Shown here: piece after piece, positions 1 through 5,278 of the stretch
Layout of the letters: every line of letters begins with the position of its first letter
Position numbering within the stretch: position 1 is the first letter of the stretch
Origin: Halieaceae bacterium
Lineage (GTDB): Bacteria; Pseudomonadota; Gammaproteobacteria; Pseudomonadales; Halieaceae
Direction of reading: 5' to 3'
Assembly: GCA_002683395.1 (NCBI GenBank)
Contig: NYTG01000004.1
Location: 1-7,198 of the forward strand
DNA: 7,198 bases
Made by a program: the position numbers and the translations under genes
Notes under the pieces: generated by a model
The model's database searches: none
What the model was told of the DNA's origin: nothing
What the model saw: only the letters and a program-made list of their open reading frames with translations

Positions 1-58
1 TCTAAATATTTAAGATCTAAAGAATAAGCGTATAATAATAATTCCTAAATTAAATTTA
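1..58. other. AT-rich leader upstream of 5S rRNA
   Basis: Only about 10 of the first 60 bases are G or C, in sharp contrast with the GC-rich genes that follow. No 23S rRNA 3' end is recognisable here. If this is a normal rrn operon, these bases are the distal part of the 23S-5S spacer and 23S lies beyond the left edge. A perfect TATAAT occurs at 31-36 but has no convincing -35 partner, and such a match is easily produced by chance in AT-only sequence. A foreign or misjoined flank is an alternative. Confidence 0.4.
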
Positions 59-177
59 TGTATGATGGCAATAGCGCATGGGAACCACCTGATCCATTCC
101 GAACTCAGTAGTGAAACGGTGCATCGCCGATGGTAGTGTGGGGTTTCCCCATGTGAGAGTAGGTCATCGCCAGGCTT
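59..177 (+). rRNA. rrf: 5S ribosomal RNA (slightly divergent)
   Basis: This is the 5S component of the large ribosomal subunit. The conserved landmarks are present in order: the ACCACCTGAT segment, CCGAACTCAG, GTGAAAC, GCCGATGGTAGTGTGGGG, and TTTCCCCATGTGAGAGTAGG leading to GCCAGGC at the 3' end. Base-by-base alignment to remembered E. coli 5S (120 nt) gives 119 nt, with one base missing in loop C (GATCCATTCCGAAC here). Terminal helix I is weak: pairing 60-68 with 167-175 gives four Watson-Crick pairs, three G-U pairs and two mismatches (A62/G173 and A65/C170). The ends are therefore inferred by alignment to E. coli and not from a clean helix. A terminator follows within a few bases. The gene identity is secure, but whether this copy is fully functional is less sure. 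Confidence 0.93.
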
Positions 178-182
178 CAAAC

Positions 183-218
183 AAAAAGCCTCGATCGCGT
201 TAGCGATCGGGGCTTTTT
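183..218 (+). terminator. Rho-independent terminator after 5S rRNA
   Basis: The left arm AAAAAGCC-T-CGATCGC (183-198), the tetraloop GTTA (199-202) and the right arm GCGATCG-G-GGCTTTTT (203-218) form a 16-bp stem with a single G-U pair. The right arm ends in a run of T, as in intrinsic terminators. It lies just downstream of the 5S gene and should end the ribosomal transcript. The A/T ends are symmetrical, so it could also act weakly on transcripts from the other strand. Confidence 0.93.
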
Positions 219-324
219 CATTGATGGAGCAGCACGCTATCCTCGACTTACTGCCAACGCTCATCCCTCATGACCACATATTGAGCGCATATTCACGGCC
301 ATTGGACGCTGTTATTCTCTCGTG

Positions 325-1170
325 ATGTCCGCACCCTCAATACGCCATGCTGTGCCTGATCTGGCGGTCAGTGTAGTGTTGTTTCACAGCCCGATGGAGC
401 AGCTTCGTGCGCTCATCGAATCATTGATCAAAGCGGTCAACGAGGCCGCTCTGCAATCCGTCGAGCTCATTTGCGTGGACCATAGTGGCGACGGTGAGTA
501 CGCCAAGCGGTGTCGCGCTTTATGTGCCGCCTACAGTGATGCGGCCGCGCTGCACATTAGAATGCTCGTTCCCGACGCCAATGCAGGTTATGGAGCGGGC
601 CATAACCGGGCGATGACCGAGGTCGATAGCCGCTATCATTTGATTCTCAATCCTGATGTAGAACTGGCGACGGATGCGGTGGCGCTTGCATTGAGCGTAC
701 TGGCAGCTCGGGAGAACATTGTGCTGCTCGCTCCCACAGGCTTTAGCCCGTCAGGAAAGCCCGAGTTTCTGGCGAAAGCTTATCCATCAGTGTGGGTGCT
801 GGGCTTGAGAGCCTTCGCGCCAAGGTGGCTTCAACGCAGGTGCAGCCGCTCCCTGGCACGCTATGAGATGCGGGACCAGTCGCACGACGGACCAATCCGG
901 CCGATTCCCCTCGCATCGGGGTGCTGCATGTGGGTCCGACGCGCAGCGTTTGATCAAGTGGCAGGCTTTGATCAAGCTTACTTTCTTTATTTTGAAGACT
1001 ACGATTTGTCTCTCAAGATGGCCGAACAGGGCGCGATAATGGAGCACCAAGACATTCATATTATTCATCATGGCGGGGATGCCTCACGCAAAGGTTTGCG
1101 CCATGTGCTCTGGTTTATCATGGGCGCTGCAAGATTTTTTCGCCGTTGGGGCTGGAGGTGGTTCGGTTAA
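325..1170 (+). CDS. Family 2 glycosyltransferase (rhamnosyltransferase-like)
   Basis: This is a predicted cytoplasmic, membrane-associated glycosyltransferase of the GT2 (GT-A fold) family, which transfers a sugar from a nucleotide-sugar donor to a polysaccharide or lipid-linked acceptor. From the ATG start, an N-terminal beta strand (LAVSVVLFHS) is followed by NAGYGAGHNRAM (86-97), typical of the donor-binding region of WbbL-type rhamnosyltransferases. NPDVEL (109-114) holds the DXD-like aspartate. SGCCMWVRR (198-206) and FEDYDLSLK (223-231) supply the late acceptor and catalytic-base region, and HIIHHGG (245-251) follows. The C-terminus is aromatic and basic, which suits membrane contact. 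At 281 residues it is a normal length for a single-domain enzyme. GTG 322 and ATG 325 are adjacent and I chose ATG; neither has a clear Shine-Dalgarno sequence. Sugar specificity cannot be read from the sequence. It stands alone, with no other polysaccharide genes in the window, and lies 26 bp before the HolD-like gene. Confidence 0.88.
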   Translation: MSAPSIRHAVPDLAVSVVLFHSPMEQLRALIESLIKAVNEAALQSVELICVDHSGDGEYAKRCRALCAAYSDAAALHIRMLVPDANAGYGAGHNRAMTEVDSRYHLILNPDVELATDAVALALSVLAARENIVLLAPTGFSPSGKPEFLAKAYPSVWVLGLRAFAPRWLQRRCSRSLARYEMRDQSHDGPIRPIPLASGCCMWVRRAAFDQVAGFDQAYFLYFEDYDLSLKMAEQGAIMEHQDIHIIHHGGDASRKGLRHVLWFIMGAARFFRRWGWRWFG

Positions 1171-1196
1171 GCACGGTGCCATGAGATACTGGATCA

Positions 1197-1958
1197 ATGG
1201 CTGAAGCGGATACGCAACGACCCACAGCGCCGGAGATCCTCTGGCAAGAGGAGTGCGCGCGACGGATGGTGCTAAGCCATCTCGGCATCACACCCTTGAT
1301 CAGCCGGTTCGACCCGGCAGCTGCCAAGCCCGCCGAGCGGTTCATTGCGCCGACTGCATCATCTGTAGAAGCCTTATCAACTCGAGAGGGACCCGCGGAA
1401 GGCACCTCTGAAGAGATGCGAGGCGAGCAACTCCGGGCGCTTTTGCGTGGCGACGAGAGTGGTGATGTAGAAAATGAATCCCGCGTTTCGAAAGCCTCCG
1501 TCGAGCCGGCGAATGCGCGATCTACCCCAGCCAAGACTGAGTCCGCGACGGATATACCGCTGGCACTATTGATGGTCACCAGTGACGATATTCTGTGGAT
1601 CGAGATCCTCGAGGATCGTCTCTTGAGACAGGAGCAGCTGCAGCTCATTGCGGCTATGGCGCGCGCGATCCGGGGATCAACGGTGCGCTGTGCTCACCAG
1701 CAGCTTGATTGGCCGCCCTCTGGCGAGGCGGCGCTCAGGGCGCCGCCGGGAGGGCTAGAGGAGATGCTCTCTGGCTTCCTGACCCGACTCATTACCGACC
1801 ATGCCACGGAGCATATCGTGCAGCTGGGGGCGTGTGATGCGCTGCCTGCAACGAGGATCCCGATTCACATCATGCCCTCCAGCCTCGAGATGCTGCAGGA
1901 TGGCGCTAAAAAGCAGCATGCCTGGTCAATACTCAAGCCTTTGCGCAACGGTGCCTGA
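1197..1958 (+). CDS. holD: DNA polymerase III psi subunit-like protein (divergent HolD)
   Basis: This is likely the psi subunit of the polymerase III clamp loader, which links tau/gamma to chi and thereby to SSB. The protein has 253 residues, against 137 in E. coli. Three points support the call. First, residues 23-37 (RMVLSHLGITPLISR) resemble the N-terminus of E. coli psi (RRDWQLQQLGITQWSLR), the segment that binds tau/gamma. Second, the C-terminal block 226-249 (PSSLEMLQDG, then HAWSILKPL) resembles the end of psi (SPALTDLRANP, then ALWQQI). Third, the gene lies directly upstream of and overlaps rimI, as holD does in E. coli. Residues about 40-118 are rich in Ala, Glu, Ser and Thr and look like a disordered linker absent from E. 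coli psi. Residues 119-217 hold the hydrophobic core (LALLMVTSDDILWIEILE, LDWPP, HIVQLGACDAL). There is no signal peptide or membrane segment. ATG 1197 has at best a weak ribosome binding site. The similarity is from memory and low in percentage terms, so an automated pipeline may label it hypothetical. Confidence 0.62.
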   Translation: MAEADTQRPTAPEILWQEECARRMVLSHLGITPLISRFDPAAAKPAERFIAPTASSVEALSTREGPAEGTSEEMRGEQLRALLRGDESGDVENESRVSKASVEPANARSTPAKTESATDIPLALLMVTSDDILWIEILEDRLLRQEQLQLIAAMARAIRGSTVRCAHQQLDWPPSGEAALRAPPGGLEEMLSGFLTRLITDHATEHIVQLGACDALPATRIPIHIMPSSLEMLQDGAKKQHAWSILKPLRNGA

Positions 1959-2418
1959 TTCCTCCACCGCCGTTCAGGTGCTCACCGATCTCAGAGGCAC
2001 CGCCCACCTCAAACCGCTGTATGAGAACACCGATGGGCCAAGCTATGAATTTCTGAAGGGTCTAGTCGCTCAGGCGCATTGCTCGGCCTGGTGCTTATTC
2101 AGAGATGAGAAAGCGGTCGCCGCGATCTGGTACCAGCGTGCCGGTGATCGCGCTGACATGATTGATCTGCGCGTGCTCGCGTCGAGCAGAAGGCAGGGTT
2201 TGGGCAAGCGGCTATTGCGGGCCTCCCTGATCGCGCTGGAGGGCGTGACGACGGTCGATTTGGAGGTCCGGGAATCTAACCTTGCAGCGCAGGCGCTTTA
2301 TCGGGCGATGGGTTTCCAAGAGACAGGGCGTCGCCCCGATTATTATGCGGCGGCGTCGGGGCGTGAGCCTGCGATCTTGATGTCGCTCGCGTTGAATGTG
2401 GATGAAGCAGTCAGTTAG
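1951..2418 (+). CDS. rimI: RimI-type GNAT N-acetyltransferase
   Basis: RimI acetylates the N-terminal alanine of ribosomal protein S18 using acetyl-CoA. The 155-residue product (E. coli: 148) has the GNAT acetyl-CoA signature RRQGLG at 80-85 after the core strand IDLRVLASS. It also has LEVRESNLAAQALYRAMGF (104-122) and the RimI-style tail RRPDYY and GREPAILMSL. E105 and Y117 align with the E. coli catalytic Glu103 and Tyr115. The substrate-side region near the N-terminus (about 20-45) lacks the PWS-type motif common in RimI, so the acceptor could differ. GTG 1951 gives family-like length and an 8-nt overlap with the upstream holD stop; ATG 1918 in the same frame would add 11 residues and lengthen the overlap to 41 nt. 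Neither has a good Shine-Dalgarno sequence, which fits translational coupling to holD. Confidence 0.85.
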   Translation: MPDSSTAVQVLTDLRGTAHLKPLYENTDGPSYEFLKGLVAQAHCSAWCLFRDEKAVAAIWYQRAGDRADMIDLRVLASSRRQGLGKRLLRASLIALEGVTTVDLEVRESNLAAQALYRAMGFQETGRRPDYYAAASGREPAILMSLALNVDEAVS

Positions 2419-2463
2419 GCGTCGCGACGTGCCCGCTTTCAGGCGGATCATGACAATTTTGAT

Positions 2464-2471
2464 AGAAGGGG
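2464..2471 (+). promoter_or_regulatory. Shine-Dalgarno of the gene at 2479
   Basis: AGAAGGGG lies 7 nt before ATG 2479 and is the clearest ribosome binding site on the + strand here. It fixes the start of the downstream gene and suggests that gene is translated independently of rimI, which ends 60 bp earlier. Confidence 0.7.
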
Positions 2472-2478
2472 TGCTGGT

Positions 2479-2889
2479 ATGAACATTATCGAAACCGATT
2501 ATTGGTGCCTGATGCTGCCCCCCGAGTGGTCTGCTGAGCAGGAAGAGGACACGGTTTGCATCACCGATCAGGATGGGATTGGTGAACTGGCCCTGACTGC
2601 CTTGATTCGGGAGCAAGATAACGCCGCTGCGGCAAGCCCCGCCGAAATCGCCCGGCAAGAGTCGCCAGAGGTCACCGACTGGGTAACCGCGGCGTTCGGT
2701 GAATTTTCGGGTGTGACCGGGTCTTTTCAGGAGGAGGGATCGGTGGTGCAGGAGTGGTATTTGGGCCATGGTCCGGCGCTACTGTATTGCACCTATGTCT
2801 GCGCGACGGAGGATGAAGGTATGGATGTCGCAGCGGTGGAAGAAATTCTGGGCACGCTTGTGCCCGGGGACGCACTGCTGGATGTGTGA
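2479..2889 (+). CDS. Hypothetical small acidic protein, possible Mog1/PsbP-like fold
   Basis: I do not recognise a named family with certainty. The 136-residue protein is strongly acidic, with no signal peptide and no membrane segment, so it is probably cytoplasmic. It opens with a pattern of strand, Pro-Pro-x-Trp, then acidic turn and strand: YWCLMLPPEWSAEQEED, then VCITD, then a Gly-rich turn and GELALTALI. It later has QEWYLGHGPALLYCTYVC and closes with a helix, VAAVEEILGTL. This order (lipoprotein-like 'lPegW' start, central beta hairpins, 'WYlg...LLy.tY' strand, final helix) resembles Mog1/PsbP-like and DUF1795/DUF3805-type proteins; that is inference from pattern only. I have a vague recollection that Pseudomonas carries a similar small protein near rimI. 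A strong ribosome binding site supports expression. It ends 24 bp from the convergent rnfE stop. Confidence 0.75.
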   Translation: MNIIETDYWCLMLPPEWSAEQEEDTVCITDQDGIGELALTALIREQDNAAAASPAEIARQESPEVTDWVTAAFGEFSGVTGSFQEEGSVVQEWYLGHGPALLYCTYVCATEDEGMDVAAVEEILGTLVPGDALLDV

Positions 2890-2913
2890 ATTGCAATCGG
2901 CCCTAGCGTCTTG

Positions 2914-3627
2914 TCAGGATACGGTGCCCGTCACCCTTACTCGCTTGCTACCCGCCACCGGCGTCGCTGCCCGGGCCCGCGCACGGCGCTCGAGGCTGTT
3001 GTCGATCTGATTCTTTAAAGCGATCAGGCAGCCGGTAACCAAGAAGGCGCCGGGCGGCAAGATGGCCACTAAAAAGGGGTAATCGACCCTAAAGACCTGC
3101 CATCGCCAAGCCTCTGCTCCCGCGCCAAATAATAGCTGCATGTCCGCGAACAAGGCACCGGTGCCCAGCAGCTCGCGAATGGCGCCCAGCAGCACCAAGA
3201 CCGCGCCAAATCCCACGCCCATGATAAAGCCGTCATACAGGGCCGCAGGCACGGCGTTTTTTCGGGCAAAGGCATCTGCCCTGCCCAAAATGATGCAGTT
3301 AGTGGTGATGAGCGGCAGAAAAATGCCAAGAATCTGGTAGAGCTCGTAACTGTAGGCCTGCATTAAGAGTTCAGTGACGGTGACAGCTGCCGCAATAATC
3401 ATGACAAAAACCGGCAGTCTTATGGTGTCTGAGACAACGGCGCGAATCAGCGAAACCGAGGTATTCGACACCACAAGTACAAACAGGGTGGCGGCGGCGA
3501 GGCCCAGGGCGTTGACGGTTGAAGCGGTGACCGCGAGCAAAGGGCACAGGCCCAACAACTGCACCAGAGCGGGATTGTTTTTCCACAAGCCGTTGAGGGT
3601 CAGTTGACGATAAGACGTACTGCTCAT
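2914..3627 (-). CDS. rnfE: Electron transport complex subunit RnfE (RsxE)
   Basis: RnfE is an integral membrane subunit of the Rnf/Rsx complex, homologous to NqrD of the Na+-pumping NADH:quinone reductase. The 237-residue protein has about six hydrophobic membrane segments. Family landmarks are the N-terminal LWKNNPALVQLLGLCPLLAV, LGIFLPLITTNCIILGRADAFA, and DGFIMGVGFGAVLVLLGAIRELLGTG. Cys28 (GLCPLL) and Cys111 (TTNCII) match the conserved pair that, with two cysteines of RnfA, is thought to hold an iron-sulfur centre within the membrane. The C-terminal tail after residue 212 is unusually Arg/Ala-rich and probably cytoplasmic. Its ATG overlaps the rnfG stop by 4 nt and has no clear Shine-Dalgarno, so translation is probably coupled. 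It is the last gene of the operon in this window; nth, its usual downstream neighbour in E. coli, is not here. Confidence 0.96.
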   Translation of the reverse strand: MSSTSYRQLTLNGLWKNNPALVQLLGLCPLLAVTASTVNALGLAAATLFVLVVSNTSVSLIRAVVSDTIRLPVFVMIIAAAVTVTELLMQAYSYELYQILGIFLPLITTNCIILGRADAFARKNAVPAALYDGFIMGVGFGAVLVLLGAIRELLGTGALFADMQLLFGAGAEAWRWQVFRVDYPFLVAILPPGAFLVTGCLIALKNQIDNSLERRARARAATPVAGSKRVRVTGTVS

Positions 3628-4259
3628 GCTGAGTCCGGGTTTATTCCAAAAAGTTGTGCCGAGTTCAGGGTAGCGTATTCGAGCGCACGGCGCGTGGCGA
3701 GGATCACAGCACGAGGCGTGACGGTGGCGCCGGTGAATTGATCAAAAATGCCACCTTCTTTCTGTACGTTCCATCCGGCAAGCACCGGATTGATGAGGCT
3801 GTGATGATTGAAGCCCAACACCCAATCCGATTTGCGTAAGTCGACTTTGTCGCCCAGGCCCGGTGTCTCCCGGTGGGATACCACGCGAACTCCGGCGACG
3901 GTGCCATCGCTGCGGATGCCAACCAGCGCTCGGATATCGCCGCTGTAACCATCCCGAGCCGTAGCAGGCAGGATGACGCCGATGATCACGCCCCCCTGTC
4001 GAACCCGATAACCCTGCCGCGCCTCACGAATCCCCAGCAATGCCGTATCGGCCTCCACCACGAAGGTGTCGTCGACAACCTCGTTGTCGTGGGTGTCGGC
4101 GGGAAAAATTTCCAGTAGTTGCCGGGCTTCGGCGCGTCGTACCTCAAAGTCAATTTGCACCTTGGTGCCGAGATAAGTCCAGCCAATGGCGACCGAGGTG
4201 ACCGCCGCAAAGAGGGCGAGGACCGTGCCACTCAGACCGATAGACGCAAGCCACTTCAT
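3624..4259 (-). CDS. rnfG: Electron transport complex subunit RnfG (RsxG), covalent FMN carrier
   Basis: RnfG is a membrane-anchored periplasmic flavoprotein of the Rnf complex, homologous to NqrC. The 211-residue protein has one N-terminal membrane anchor (about residues 5-30, ASIGLSGTVLALFAAVTSVAIGW in outline) followed by a soluble FMN-binding domain. The domain shows GYSGDIRALVGI (104-115), the conserved HRETPGLGDKV (129-139), and the flavinylation motif D173-Q-F-T-G-A-T179. By family knowledge, Thr179 is the residue to which ApbE would attach FMN through a phosphoester bond. No apbE lies in the window. The gene overlaps rnfD upstream and rnfE downstream by 4 nt each. Length is normal for the family. 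Confidence 0.96.
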   Translation of the reverse strand: MKWLASIGLSGTVLALFAAVTSVAIGWTYLGTKVQIDFEVRRAEARQLLEIFPADTHDNEVVDDTFVVEADTALLGIREARQGYRVRQGGVIIGVILPATARDGYSGDIRALVGIRSDGTVAGVRVVSHRETPGLGDKVDLRKSDWVLGFNHHSLINPVLAGWNVQKEGGIFDQFTGATVTPRAVILATRRALEYATLNSAQLFGINPDSA

Positions 4260-5278
4260 GATTCAGGGCTCCCCGTGCCGTATACCTTGGGTTGCGTGTA
4301 GTGGTCGATAAAGGGGGCACAAAAATTGAGAATCAGTACGGCGAACGCGACGGCATCGGGGTAGTTTCCTAGCGTTCGAATCAGGTAGATCAGTGCGCCA
4401 ATGAGAGCGCCGAACACGAGTCTGCCTTTGTTGGAAACAGCCGAGCTGACCGGGTCCGTAATAATGAAAAATGCCGCGAACATCGTGGCGCCACTAAAGA
4501 GGTGGAACAAAGCACTGCCGCCACTTTCTGAGCTTCCGCCGTCATATCCTATGAGCGCGCAAGCACCGAGAGCAGCGAGCATGGCGATGGGTGCATGCCA
4601 GGTAAAGATTCGGCGATACAACAGCCAGACGCCGCCAGCGAGGAAAGCGAGGTTGACTTCGAACCACCCGATGCCCCCCCAGCCCGTGAGCTCTGGGCTG
4701 TTGGTCAGTAAATCTTCAAACAGGAGTCCAGTATTTTGGCGGAGCAGATCCAACGGGGTTGCCGCCGTCACGGCATCAATCGTACCAGGCGCAAATACAT
4801 GGCGCAGGGTGTCGGCTAGACCGGGCACCTCGGTTAAACCCCGGGGTGATGCCCAGGCGCTCATTTGCACTGGAAACGAAATGAGTAGCACGACGTATCC
4901 GACCATAGCAGGATTAAAGGGGTTGTAGCCCAGTCCGCCGAACACCTGTTTACCCAGCAATACGGCGGTCAGGATGCCTATCACAATCAGCCACCAGGGC
5001 GCATAGGGTGGCAGAGCAATACACAGGAGTGTTGAGGTGACGAGTATGCTGAGATCGCTGATGGCCACACGGGGATCTCGACCACGCAAAGCCGTGATGG
5101 CGTACTCAGTCGCTACGGCGATAAGACCCCCGAATACGATATTGATCAGCGTGCCTGGTCCGAAATAGGCAGTCAGGATCAATACTCCCGGCAGGGTGGC
5201 GACCAATACATCGCGCATCACGGTCATGACCTGACCCTGTCCGGAGGTATGGGGTGAAGTCACCCGCAGCAGGCTCAT
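4256..5278 (-). CDS. rnfD: Electron transport complex subunit RnfD (RsxD), covalent FMN carrier
   Basis: RnfD is the large polytopic membrane subunit, homologous to NqrB, and takes part in ion translocation. The 340-residue protein has about ten hydrophobic segments and family blocks such as the start SLLRVTSPHTSG, LGKQVFGGLGYNPFNPAMVGY (109-129), and AAFFIITDPVSSAVSNKGR (268-286). Late in the protein come LIRTLGNYPDAVAFAVLILN (299-318) and APFIDHYTQPKVYG. The motif D168-A-V-T-A-A-T174 followed by PLDLLR is the covalent FMN site, with Thr174 the expected attachment residue (compare Thr187 of Vibrio cholerae RnfD). The start overlaps the rnfC stop by 4 nt, but an AGGAG sequence inside rnfC also supports it. 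Confidence 0.97.
   Translation of the reverse strand: MSLLRVTSPHTSGQGQVMTVMRDVLVATLPGVLILTAYFGPGTLINIVFGGLIAVATEYAITALRGRDPRVAISDLSILVTSTLLCIALPPYAPWWLIVIGILTAVLLGKQVFGGLGYNPFNPAMVGYVVLLISFPVQMSAWASPRGLTEVPGLADTLRHVFAPGTIDAVTAATPLDLLRQNTGLLFEDLLTNSPELTGWGGIGWFEVNLAFLAGGVWLLYRRIFTWHAPIAMLAALGACALIGYDGGSSESGGSALFHLFSGATMFAAFFIITDPVSSAVSNKGRLVFGALIGALIYLIRTLGNYPDAVAFAVLILNFCAPFIDHYTQPKVYGTGSPES
4269..4274 (-). promoter_or_regulatory. Shine-Dalgarno of rnfG
   Basis: On the minus strand GGGGAG lies 9 nt before the rnfG ATG, inside the end of rnfD. It supports the start at 4259 and indicates that rnfG translation need not depend only on stop/restart at the ATGA overlap. Confidence 0.55.

Noticed and set aside
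31..36. Perfect TATAAT upstream of the 5S gene
   Set aside because: The surrounding sequence is almost only A and T, so a match is expected by chance; the best -35 candidate (TTTAAG at 9-14) is poor.
10..264. Open frame on the minus strand across the 5S gene
   Set aside because: It is antisense to the 5S rRNA and its terminator, with no family resemblance.
313..318. TATTCT as a -10 box placing a transcript start at the glycosyltransferase ATG (leaderless mRNA)
   Set aside because: No -35 element at suitable spacing; only four of six bases match, so it is not enough to call a promoter.
223..403. Eleven-base repeat GATGGAGCAGC at 223-233 and 393-403
   Set aside because: Only two copies, one inside coding sequence, with no further shared flanks; consistent with chance.
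1118..1648. 176-residue open frame on the minus strand
   Set aside because: It lies opposite the HolD-like gene; its Ser/Arg-rich low-complexity translation is typical of an antisense shadow.
2420..2429. Ten-base palindrome CGTCGCGACG and a small CCGC/GCGG hairpin after rimI
   Set aside because: The palindrome has no loop and the hairpin stem is only 4 bp with no adjacent T run, so neither is a credible terminator or operator.
2212..2769. 185-residue open frame on the minus strand
   Set aside because: It spans the rimI end, the intergenic gap and the next gene in antisense. The + strand genes have motifs or a ribosome binding site; this has none.
4401..4928. 175-residue open frame on the plus strand
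   Set aside because: It is antisense to rnfD, whose membrane segments and FMN motif are unambiguous.
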